DNA of 64,000 nt from Armigeres subalbatus (lineage: Eukaryota; Arthropoda; Insecta; Diptera; Culicidae): NCBI RefSeq assembly GCF_024139115.2, contig NW_026942533.1:1-64000 (forward strand), read 5' to 3'. Below, piece after piece: positions 54,153-64,000 of this stretch. The notes beneath the pieces are model-generated. The model searched no databases. It was given only the letters and a program-made list of their open reading frames with translations, and was not told the origin of the DNA. Every line of letters starts with the position of its first letter. Positions within the stretch are counted from its first letter, which is position 1. A program made the translations under genes and the position numbers.

Positions 54153-54158
54153 GTAAGT
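54153..54158 (+). promoter_or_regulatory. Candidate splice donor for env mRNA
   Basis: CTTAG followed by GTAAGT, a consensus donor in the leader upstream of gag. Gypsy-group env is made from a spliced RNA whose donor lies near the 5' end. A matching acceptor lies at 59084-59085. Confidence 0.5.
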
Positions 54159-54263
54159 GAATTTTAATTTTCTTAAAGATACAAGTGTAAGATAAAGTGA
54201 TTCAGTGCTTAACAGTGTTAAAATAGTGCGAAAATAGCCCGAAGAAGTAATAATCGGTTTGAT

Positions 54264-55560
54264 ATGGCGAGAAATTTGCAAGACCAACAAATTGAGGAGC
54301 TGCAACGGCAACTCCAAGAGTTAGCTCAACACGTGTCTAATCGCGACGAAGAGCTAGCGCACGTTCGAGCTCAAGCCGAACAAGCGCTCCACCAACATGC
54401 GAATGTGCCCCAGCACCAACCGTTGGTAATATTGGGAGAACAGAGAGCATTTTAAAATCTCTCCAAACCCCACAAATTATACGGGATCTTCCCTGTTTCT
54501 GATGGGAACCCAGTGAAATTAAAACTCATTTATCAGGGCAATCGACAACATAATGCCTTTACTAAATGAAGCGGAGGGAAGTAACGTGCACAATGTGTGG
54601 ATCCAAGCGGATTAAAAAATTATTGGTGACGCAGACAACATACTCGAGTTGTATGGCACCAATTTAAATTGGAACGAGATGAAACAAAATCTAATTACTC
54701 ATTATAGCGATCGACGAGACGAAGTGTCTCTAACTCGTGATCTTTTCAAAATTTATCAAACAAACAACGTCGAAGAGTTTTACAGCAAGGTGTCCCACAC
54801 CATTTCATTACTGATCAATAATTTAAACATTATTGAAAATAATGCAGCAGTTATTGCCTCGAAAAAGGAGTTTTATCAACAGATGGGGCTAAAAGTCTTT
54901 TTGGCTGGGTTAAAAGAACCCTTAGGTCCAATAATTAGGGCACGTGGACCAGATACAATGAAGGATGCCCTTCGATTGTGTCTGGAGGAACAAAATTATA
55001 ATTATGCGAAACCAAATTTCAAGCCGTTACCACCAGCCCCAGCCAAACCAACATTTGCTCCGCGCCATCAAACACATACTCATTTCAACTCATCTCAAAG
55101 ATTTCCACCGTCACCAGGACCACGTCCACAACGACCACCTTATCCCAATAATTACATGCCTCAAAGATTTCCTCCTAGAAATGTTTTTCCACCAGCGATG
55201 GCCCCAAGACCATTCCCAAAACCAATTCCAAGGGCCGTCCCGATGGATGTCGACCCCTCTACTATGAGCAAACATGTCAATTACATGAATCGACCCCTAC
55301 CTAATTACAACCAATTTCCCCACGAAATCATTTTTCACCTCAAGCTAACAGATTTCATGTTGAAGAATTAAGAAACATCGAATTAGCCAACCACTACTAT
55401 CCATATGAACAATATCAGTACCCAGAAGAATATTACCTAGAAACAAATCCATTTTATTCTAACGATGTTAACAACCATCTCCACAGTGATAATGAACAAG
55501 GAAACACCATTGATAACTCTGCTTGTGTAACCAATAAAACATCAGAAGACAGAAACCCTT
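54264..55560 (+). pseudogene. Errantivirus-like gag, interrupted
   Basis: The ATG at 54264 opens a coiled-coil-like start (IEELQRQLQELAQHV) that stops at 54453. The next part (about 54480-54648) is split over frames with stops. 54649-55371 is open for 240 residues: a capsid-like block (LNWNEMKQNLITHYSDRRDE, LFKIYQTNNVEEFYSKV, GLKVFLAGLKEPLG) and then a Pro/Phe/Arg-rich tail. A final block follows in another frame. Capsids of this group package the genomic RNA. There is no zinc knuckle, as is usual for errantiviral gag. It is broken by at least three lesions. Confidence 0.75.
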
Positions 55561-58500
55561 GCACCCAATGAATCGTCGGAAACTCCTGTCGATGACGTAA
55601 ATTTTCGAGTCACTTCCGACTTAATAGAAGAAAAATAGGAAGCAACAACTTTCTGCCTTATATCGAACTTAAGACAGAATTTGGAAATCTTAAACTCCTC
55701 ATTATCACGGGAGCCAACAAAATTATATTGATCCATCATTAGTAGGTACATCATGGATAAAATGTCAAACCCATCGGTAGTAAAGAGCATCAACGGACAT
55801 CATAAGATAGACAAATACATAAAATTCTCTCCTTTCAAAGGGAGACTTCCACTAACTTTTCACCTCCACAAATTTCACTCCTTTTTTGACGGACTTATAG
55901 GGTATGAATCTTTGGCCGATTTAAAAGCTAATATTATCACCCACTCCAACAAACTACAGTTTCCAAATTGCACTATACCCTTGAAAAGAAATATCCTGAT
56001 TCATACACAGTTTGCGTTAATTCCAACGAACAAATAGGTATTACATTGTCCACTGATGTTACAAACGGGGATTTTTTCATTGACAACGAACTACCTCTGA
56101 CTGATGAGATAGTTGTACTCCCGGGAATTTACCACGCGAAAAATAACAAAACGACAGTGATAATAGAGAACAAAACGGAGGACATTGCCAAAATAAATCC
56201 AAACAGGCTTGTGTTTGGAGAATTGAATAATTTTGATACAAAACCCATTGGGACTAAGCTAGTCAGGAAAAAGACAGAGATACAGTTATCTAATCAACTA
56301 CGATTAGACCATCTCAATACTGAAGAGCGTGAAAAACTTCTAAAGATTATTCGTAACTTCGATGATATTTTTCACAAAGAAGATAAAACTCTTACGTTCA
56401 CTACTGGTATTAAACACTCTATCAAAACCAAAGATGACGCACCTGTATATTCTAAATCATACCGGTATCCCTTCTGTCACAAAGAAGAGGTACAACGGAA
56501 GATCATAAAAATGCTTGAGCAGGGTATTATCAGACACTTAAATAGTCCTTGGTCCAGCCCAGTGTGGGTAGTTTCATGAAAGATGGATGCCTCTGGTCAA
56601 AATAAATGGCGTTTAGTAATCGATTATCGAAAACTGAACGAGAAAACTGTTGAAGACAGATATCCTATTCCTAATATCAACGATATATTAGATAAGCTAG
56701 GAAATGTCTCTACTTCACCACCCTCGACTTAGCCTCTGGATTCCATCAAATTGAAGTCCAAAAGAGGACATTGCAAAGACAGCATTCAGTGTCGAACATG
56801 GGCATTATGAATTTTTACGAATGCCCTTTGATTGCGAAACGCTCCATCTACCTTTCAGAGGGTAATGGACAATATACTTAGAGAATACATTGGCAAAATA
56901 TGTCTAGTTTACATGGACGACATAATTGTGTATTCTACTAGTCTCCAAGAACACTTGGAAAACTTAGCAAAGATCTTCACTTGTTTGAAAAAGTATAACA
57001 TGAAGATTCAATTAGATAAAAGCGAATTCCTACGCAAAGAAGTCGCTTTTCTTGGACATGTCGTAACACCAGAGGGTGTTAAACCAAATCCAAGCAAGAT
57101 TAGTGCAATCAAAACATGGCCCATACCCAAGACCGATAAGGAACTTCGCGGGTTCTTAGGTATTCTAGGTTACTACCGCAAATTTATTCAAGATTTTGCT
57201 AAAATTGCAAAACCACTCACCAACTGCCTACGAAAAGGTGAAAAAAAAATTAAACACACTGCTGAGTTTGTTAATGCATTCGAGAGATGCAAAAACATTT
57301 TGACTAGTAGTAGTATCTTGCAATACCCAGATTTCAACAAAAATTTCATACTAACAACCGATGCTTCTAACCACGCAATTGGTGCAGTAATCTCCCAAGG
57401 TACTATTGGAAATGATAAGCCAATAGCGTTCGCATCACGAACCCTAACAAAGTCAGAAGAAAACTATTCCACCATCGAAAAGAGTTATTGGCTATTCGAT
57501 GGGGATGCAAATACTTTAGGCCATACCTTTTTGGTAGAAAATTTGTGTTATACACAGACCATCAACCTTTAACGTATGGACTAAACCTCAAAACTCCAAA
57601 TAGTAAACTTATCAAATGGAGACTCGAACTTGAGGAATATGATTATGAAATTAAGTATAGACCAGGCAAACAGAATATTGTCGCAGATGGTTTATCTCGA
57701 ATTCCGCATGAAGTAAACTTAAACGAAGAAGACGAGTCAGATGACGAAACCGTTCATTCGGCAGATACAGATGATAGCGAATTCGTTCCAATGACTATAC
57801 GCCCTCTCAATGTACATTCTAATCAAATAATACTCCGTATTAGTGATCATGATGAAAATAAGGTAGAAGAAATCTTTCCACGCATTTTTAGGCGAACAAT
57901 TTCAAGAATCACGTTTGGCGTACCTACTCTAATCAACATCTTTAAAGAATACATGAACCCCAAACAGGTGAACTGCATTATGTGTCCAGAGTCAGTCATT
58001 CCTACCATTCAAGTCGTGTACAAAAACTATTTCAGCAGAAATAAAATTCTTAAAGTCAGGATTTCTCAAATTTTACTGGAAGACGTACAAACTTTGGAAG
58101 AGCAAAACGAGTTGGTTAGAAAAACTCACGAACTTTCACATAGAGGAATTTGGAAAATTTTAAGGAACTGGCAGGAAAATATTACTTTCCTAAAATGAAG
58201 CAAAATATCAGAAAATTCATTTTACTTTGTGAAACGTGCAACAAAAGCAAAATAAATATGAGCGTAAACCATACAAGATTAAACATGGGAATCGCCCATT
58301 CCAAAAGCACCTTTAGAAATCATTCATCTAGACATACTCATATCCCAACCAAACATGTTTCTATCAATAGTAGACAAATTCTCCAGATTTGCAGTCATAT
58401 TGCCATTAGCTAGTAGGAATATCCAGGACATCAGGAAAACGCTTTTAAAATATTTCAGCACCCACGGTAAGCCACAGCTAATCATCTCAGACAACGAACC

Positions 58501-59063
58501 AGCAATGAAATCCATTGAGGTTCGGGGACTGTTAGAAGATTTACGGATTCAAATTTATTTCACACCAGTAAATCGTAGCGAGACTAACGGTATAGTCGAA
58601 AAGATTTAATAGTACTCTCGCTGAGATTTACAGGTGCATCAAGGATAAGTATAATGACTTAAGTAGCAAAGAAGTTTACATGATTGCTTGCACTCTGTAT
58701 AACGGAACAATCCACACGGCAACAAAATTAAAACCCAGAGAGATTTTCTTTGGTATAAAAGATGGTGAAGAACGCCCACTTGATATGGATCAAATTTTGG
58801 CAAATAGAAACAAGATATACGATGACGTTGTCATGCAATTGGAACGAACCCAGAAAAAGGATCTAGATCAACACAATCAAAATAGAGAAGAGGAACCTGA
58901 ATTGCAGGAGAACGAGAAAGTGTTCCACAAAGTGCAAGGAATCAAATGTAAAACCAAGAAAAAATTTGACGCGGTTCAAGTTATCCAGAATAGAAATAAA
59001 ACATTCATAGATAACTCGAATCGCAAATTACATAAAAATAATTTAAAAAGACTTCGTAAATAA
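55561..59063 (+). pseudogene. Errantivirus-like pol (PR, RT, RNase H, IN), interrupted
   Basis: Protease: the motif region reads LLIITGAN near 55695, where the usual Asp of D(T/S)GA is absent. RT: 56420-56579 (SYRYPFCHKEE, HLNSPWSSPVWVV), a stop at 56577, [15 protein letters not shown], then YMDDIIVYS at 56910 (catalytic). RNase H: LTTDASNHAIGAVISQG (57352), YTDHQPLTYGL (57551). Integrase: HELSHRGI with CETCNKS (zinc site), a core with IVDKFSRFAVIL, ISDNEPAMKS and NGIVEKI. The order is Ty3/Gypsy. Stops or frame changes near 56577, 56710, 56790, 57500, 58195, 58300 and 58607 separate the pieces. Confidence 0.85.
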
Positions 59064-59083
59064 CCATAACTATTTCTATTTTT

Positions 59084-59085
59084 AG
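59084..59085 (+). promoter_or_regulatory. Candidate splice acceptor for env mRNA
   Basis: A pyrimidine-rich TATTTCTATTTTTAG ends at 59085, eight bases before the env ATG at 59093. With the donor at 54153 it would give the spliced env RNA expected for a gypsy-group element. Confidence 0.5.
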
Positions 59086-59092
59086 GAAAACC

Positions 59093-60610
59093 ATGCTGAT
59101 CTTAACCATCCTAATTCCACTGTCCATTATGAAGACCACGCAGACGCAGACTATACAAATACAGGACCTTTCGAACAACCCAGGACTACTGACGATAAAA
59201 ACAGGACAAAGCCTCATCATTAATAGTTACGACAGACTATACCACGAAGTCGACCTTACCCAATACGGTAATGTATTGGTACAAGTTAAAAGAAATTATT
59301 TCAGGCCTAAGAACTTTTCAGTCCTTTCACGATATAACAGAATTACTGACGAGAAAATTTCAAGATGTTTCAAAATTGTACTATAACCTTTTACCACATA
59401 GAAGAGCTAGAAGAGGTGCATTTAATTTGTTAGGATCAGGTATCAAATTGATTACAGGGAATCTTGATGAAAACGACCTTATAGAAATAAATCATGATAT
59501 TCAAAACTTGAAATCAAAAAAGCCAATCATTAATTAAACAGAATAACGTACAGGTAGCCATCAATGAAAGGATTGAAAAGCAACTAAACGAGATGACAGA
59601 AAGCTTCAACAAACACCAAAATGCAATTGTAAAAGAACTTGTAAAAGCTAAAAATAATAGATTAGAGAACCACAATGTAACCCTTCTCATGCAAACATTC
59701 AAAATTTCATACCATTTAGATCAAATTGAGGACTTCTTAGAATCAGTATTTGAAACTATTCAACTTGCTAAACTGAAAATTATTCCCAGAAACTTTCTAG
59801 ATAAGAGCGAGCTTAAACTTATCAAGGACAAATTAGAAGAACAACACGTAGAGTTCATTAATACAGATCAGGTTTACGAGCTTTTTAGATATCATATCAG
59901 TCTTCAAAGACAAAACATTATATTTCATCATACTCATACCCCAACTAGAACCTTCCAGCTTCAACCAACTACTCTTAGAGCCAGTACCTATCAACGGTAG
60001 AACGATGAAGATACCTACAACATCAGCACTATTCGGAATAAACTCAACGTTTTTCATCAAAAGGGATTGTCGAGCAATCGAAACAAACACTTTATGCAAC
60101 CGGAACGACCTCATGGATGTTTCCACAGATAACTGCTTTTCAAAAATTCTAAGAGGATACCCAGGTAAATGCCCTTTCACCGAACACTCCAATACAACAG
60201 TAGTCAAAAGACTCACCGAAAACCACATCATCATCAAGAACACATCATCTATTGAAATGGGTACAAACTGCAATTTATCCAACAGAACACTGAAGGAACA
60301 ATACTGATATATTTTTCAAACTGTACAATAACACTGAATAACAAGACTTACAGTAACTTGGAACTGTACAGCAAACCTCATCAACACATCATCCCACTCG
60401 ACGGAGTTCAGATAGAACACGAAATCGAACACGATATTTCCATGCACAAGCTACATGAGTTGCATATCCATAATCGTCAGAAACTTTCCGACTTAGAAAA
60501 CGAGAATATCAAATACACCTACACCAGTGTAGGCCTTTCAACTTTAGTATCCTTTCAGTGCTCCTTGTTACCTCATACATCATTATCAGGAGACGTTCAA
60601 CAACCATTCC
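59093..60610 (+). pseudogene. Errantivirus-like env (baculovirus F-type), interrupted
   Basis: The ATG at 59093 begins a hydrophobic, signal-like start (MLILTILIPLSIM). A basic cleavage-type motif RRARR at 59400-59414 is followed by GAFNLLGSGIKLITG, the position and style of the F-type fusion protein cleavage site. A helix-rich region (59593-59850) and Cys-bearing segments (60005-60300) follow. A hydrophobic stretch near 60520-60600 is the likely membrane anchor. The parts lie in different frames, with stops at about 59384, 59535, 59998 and 60305 and several frame changes. It is described as a broken relic. The family link rests on this layout only. Confidence 0.7.
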
Positions 60611-60648
60611 AATAATCGTATCGGGACGATACGATCTTAAAGGGGAGC

Positions 60649-61022
60649 AGTTACCAACCAACCCACCACGTCACATCAAGTTGGCAACGATAAAACACCA
60701 AACATCCTACAAACACTATTTGGCCCGAATCATCAAAAAGCATCAACCCCAACAACCACGTGAGCGACCGGCAAACGCATAACAGCCTACAGCACATTTA
60801 CCTTTTGACGATAAACTGCGGCATCAACAAAATAACATCCGGACAACGACGACAACAGTGATCGACCCTTGGACAGGCTTCGGAAAGTGTAGGTCAGCTA
60901 GTTTCAGTTGCATAGGTTAGCTCTAAGTAGAATTGAATATAATTATCATTCTTGGTTTAACAGTGATTTAGAGTAGACGTTCTTTTTTTAAAAACTCATG
61001 TTCGAATCCCCGTGATTTAACT
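60649..61022 (+). repeat. 3' LTR of the errantivirus-like element
   Basis: Preceded by AAAGGGGAGC, a purine tract. Differs from the 5' LTR by T/G at CTTG(T/G)TTTAAC and by one extra T and one extra C near the end. Confidence 0.9.
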
Positions 61023-63362
61023 AATATAAAATCATATTTGAAAATATTTTTTTAGGAAAAGAGCAGGAAATATTGCAGCATAGGCGAGTGAAAAATTGAA
61101 AGTATAAAAACAGGAGTAGAAGGGCAAGACATCGAAGGGAAATAATCTGGACAAGTCAAAGGTTTAAATAGATAAATGATAAATGAATCGAAATTAATAT
61201 AGAAATAATAAAAGCACATTCGAAGTAACACATGCCGAAACATACGCCTCCTGAAAACCACCATATGTAAGGTGATGTGTCTATCGCTGTCAAAATTCGT
61301 CTATAGAAGAACGGTTAAGATTTCAGCCCTAAGCGATTTCATCGCCGCGGCTCTATCCCTGGCTCGCTGCATGCAATGTATCATCTACGCATCCATACCA
61401 ACGGGCACAGAATCGCAGTCGCCATTCGTCAAGCGATGGCGACAGTTGCGTCATGTGTATTTGGGGAATCTTTATTGCTGCTTTTGATTTTGCAATCCAT
61501 CAACATAGACAAATAAATTGTTCCTCGTTTATCATCGGAAAGCTTCATGCTCAAAAGCATTTTTTACGCTTTTTGAATATTTTAAATTAGTAATAAATAA
61601 TTTCATCATATTTGTCAAATCTATGTAAAATACATGGAATGTTAAGATCAAAGTTTCCCTAGTGATACATAAACATCTGTTGGACAAAGTTGCTCGGACC
61701 GTTTGGAACAATTTGTTTTCATAGCGGAAATTACTTTCCAGCCAATGGAAACCCTTTGTGGAATTCAATTCAATTTAAAATAAACGACCACCTTAATCGC
61801 TCTAACGTAACTTTTGTGTTTCATTGTCATAGGACCTTCTGCTAGAAAAATTCTCAGAAGGCAAACAATATGAAAACAAACTTCGATTTTCTGGCCGCGT
61901 TGTCATGTATTCTAAGAAGCTTTCCAACAGTCAGAATGTCTTTAATTCCACAAATGTGAGTTTTTTCCTAAGTAAGAATACAACGCTATGCATAAAAGAT
62001 CGAATTTAGGTTTTTTTTACCGAATATTGTTTGACAGTTTTCATATGAGAAAGAAACTCAGGTGATGTGGGGCTGAACATGGGTAGCTTAATTCATATTA
62101 CGGATACATTAGACAATAGACATTGTACCTCATAAATAAAGTACCATTTATAAATAATGAACATAAAACATAAAACATGTATAAAACTTTATATGAACCG
62201 AATACTTTTATATCAAATAGGATCGTATTAAAGGTACTGTTCTTGCTCTCAGAAGGAATCATATCGACGTCACGAGTGGACTGAATTGATGTTTGTATCA
62301 AAATAATATAAGGCACACCTTATGAATGTGAAGGAATGCCGAATGCACTTTTACGTTTCAAACACTACTGTCTACTATCTCTCAGTTGCGCACTCCAATT
62401 ATTGGTTTGCTTGATTTGTCTTGGGACGTCCCATTTGAGATTACGCGAGAATCAATTTCCGTCCAATTCATATGAAAACAAATTACCCGTTTTCTTTTAT
62501 CGTCTATTCCAAGTTTGTCAATATGCTCAAAATACAGGGTGAGTAGGTTTGATTGTCAGTAAAGAAAATGTACAATGTGAAAATGTCCTAAATTATCAAA
62601 CTTCGATTTTAATCAAAGATCATACATAACTTGTCATTTTCGGGTTGAACTAAACTTTTACTTCTTATAGTGGACACGCACGATGCACATTCCTAATATT
62701 TGTCAACATAACTTCTTAGAGGAGGATCTGAGCTTCAGTCTATTCGATATGCTGCCGGTGCGTTACATTGGGTTTATGTGGTCTGGAGTGAAAACATTTT
62801 GTTTGTCAATTTTGATTTAATAAGCATTATTTTGGCTGAATCAAAAGCAAATTCATAAAAATCACCGTTCAGATCAGAAAACTTTCAAAGCATAAAAAAG
62901 ATATAAACGTAACTTGAGAACATTGAAAAAGCTTATAGTTTTCAAACACTGACAAGCAACCCTAATCACCCTGTACACGCTCCTACGCTGAACGTGCAAC
63001 GTGATAAGAAGCTATCATCATCTGCATAATCCTGTACTAAAATAAAAACACCCTGCGGAACATTAAAAAAATCAATAAAAAAAACTGAAAATTTCCGATG
63101 GAACATATTTTTTCGTGAACAATGATCTTTATTGTTCTTGTGTACACTGGATCGTTTTGTATTTGCTTGGTTCTGGCTTTTGGATCCATTGAAACATTGA
63201 GATGACCCTACGAAAAAATCCACAAAAAATCGATGAAAAATAATGGTTTTCAATAAGGTGGGGAATTAGGGTGGGCCGAGATATTGAATTCCATACGCGG
63301 ACAAAAGCAACATTAGTGTAGCCATAATCTAAGACATCTCAATTGATCTACAATTCTTTTAG
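61023..63362. other. Intergenic or intronic DNA without recognised features
   Basis: Mostly AT-rich. The 61320-61490 stretch is GC-richer, but its small ORF shows no domain. The right part is probably an intron, since an acceptor ends it at 63361-63362. Confidence 0.35.
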
Positions 63363-63730
63363 AATGGCAGCCGAAACAAAAAAGGTAGTAGGAAAGGTGT
63401 GTTTTCATCTATTATGGTATCGAAATTGAATCAAAATGAGACTTTGTACGATATTAGCTCTTATGCTGTAAGTAGGGGCTGTGTAGTAGACAAAACTGTG
63501 CCTAGCCAGATTAACGAAATGAGTGATAGTAGAATGTGGCCGTCCGTTACAGTAGCGAGTCAAATTCCCAATAGATCTCCATACTCTAACAATGCTCCAA
63601 TGCGAAGTGTCTCGAACTATCCGGCTCCGCTCCGCATCTCAATCATTCGCGAGCTGTTCGGTCGAAGCGACTTCGACAAGTACGATACCGTTTCATACCG
63701 GTGTTTCAGCGGCAGTGCATCCAGATATAA
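63363..63730 (+). CDS. Unrecognised gene, internal exon
   Basis: An acceptor (CTACAATTCTTTTAG) ends at 63362. The frame from 63363 reads NGSRNKKGSRKGVFSSIMVS, then KLNQNETLYDISSYAVSRG, MWPSVTVASQIPNRSPYSNN, MRSVSNYPAPLRISIIREL and FGRSDFDKYDTVSYRC, ending SASRY before a GTGATA donor. The exon is 368 nt, 122 codons plus two bases. The text is Ser/Asn-rich and looks like a regulatory or disordered region. No domain is recognised. An ATG at 63364 in another frame stops after 22 codons. Confidence 0.55.
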
Positions 63731-63799
63731 GTGATAGAACAGTGCTTTCCTCTCCGTTTATTGACAACTCTTATAACACTGGAATCACATCGGCTGCAG

Positions 63800-64000
63800 T
63801 GATCAAGTGGAAGCTCATAGGCGGCCAGAACATCTTCCTCCGGCGATTGAGTCGGCAAAAGTGAACCCTTCCGAAATCAATTCGTCTCTAGGAATCATTT
63901 CTGGGGCCGCATCCGTAGCACCGGTGAATTTGCTACAGGGCTGTAACTATCCTCCGTATCAACAAGAGGAACAAAGCAGTCCAGATCACCGCGTATCCAT
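63800..64000 (+). CDS. Unrecognised gene, next exon (runs off the window)
   Basis: After a 69-nt intron (63731-63799, GTGATA...GGCTGCAG, pyrimidine-rich in the middle) the frame continues: one base completes the split codon and then reads DQVEAHRRPEHLPPAIESAK, VNPSEINSSLGIISGAASVA and PVNLLQGCNYPPYQQEEQSS up to the window edge. Without the intron the frame would hit stops at 63732, so the splice is supported by frame as well as by length (typical short mosquito intron). Function unknown. Confidence 0.58.

Larger units (their letters stand above)
53541..61022 (+). mobile_element. Errantivirus-like (gypsy group) endogenous provirus
   Basis: Two LTRs (53541-53912, 372 bp; 60649-61022, 374 bp) differ by one substitution and two 1-bp indels. 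They begin AGTTAC and end TTTAACT, the gypsy-group style. The primer site TGGCGCAGTCGGTAGG matches the tRNA-Ser type used by several gypsy-group elements. Gag, pol and a baculovirus-F-type env follow in order, then a purine tract (AAAGGGGAGC) before the 3' LTR. Flanks are CATA and AATA (three of four match). All three coding regions carry stops or frameshifts, so this copy is not competent as written. Confidence 0.88.

Overview
The window looks like a stretch of an Aedes-type mosquito genome. Host coding DNA is sparse, introns and intergenic DNA are AT-rich, and most of the sequence is transposable elements: a Feilai-like tRNA-derived SINE, RTE- and R1-clade LINEs, two Ty3/Gypsy-type LTR elements and many small palindromic elements. 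All family names come from motif recognition by eye; no database search was run.

Host genes. The left edge holds the last 53 codons of the spliceosomal kinase PRP4 (PRPF4B). At 12.8-17.0 kb on the minus strand lies a two-exon homologue of human C3orf38, with an intron of about 3.2 kb and two apparent frameshifts in exon 2. A decayed HSP70 pseudogene sits at 24.9-25.8 kb (minus). The right edge (63363 onward, plus) carries two exons of an unrecognised gene joined by a 69-nt intron that keeps frame.

Layout. 1.4-5.1 kb: repeat fragments, a SINE broken by another insertion, and a palindrome. 5.3-8.5 kb: a full-length but broken RTE-like LINE (minus) with 12-bp target duplications. 9.2-10.1 kb: a LINE tail with an RNase H domain. 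10.8-18.5 kb: small palindromic elements around and inside the C3orf38-like gene. 19.56-23.47 kb: a young LTR element (261-bp LTRs, one mismatch, 5-bp target duplication) that keeps only gag and part of integrase and carries an inverted duplication of its leader and gag start. 23.6-32.7 kb: palindromic elements, the HSP70 pseudogene, an intact SINE and an RTE fragment holding two further small elements. 32.8-38.7 kb: a probable DNA transposon with short inverted ends and a broken transposase-like gene. 38.7-47 kb: a 453-bp tandem duplication, then a nested stack in which one repeat received a palindromic element, a long foldback, an (AC)n expansion and a 5.4-kb R1-clade LINE. 49.5-51.6 kb: a 5'-truncated RTE LINE with 15-bp target duplications. 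53.54-61.02 kb: an errantivirus-like (gypsy group) provirus with gag, pol and env remnants.

Two general points. Several insertions look young (near-identical LTRs, intact target duplications) yet their reading frames are full of small frameshifts, and the C3orf38-like gene shows the same; a raised indel error rate in the assembly is therefore a serious alternative to pseudogenisation. Also, the 5' ends of the RTE-like and R1-clade LINEs share a leader segment of about 55 bp although their coding regions belong to different clades.
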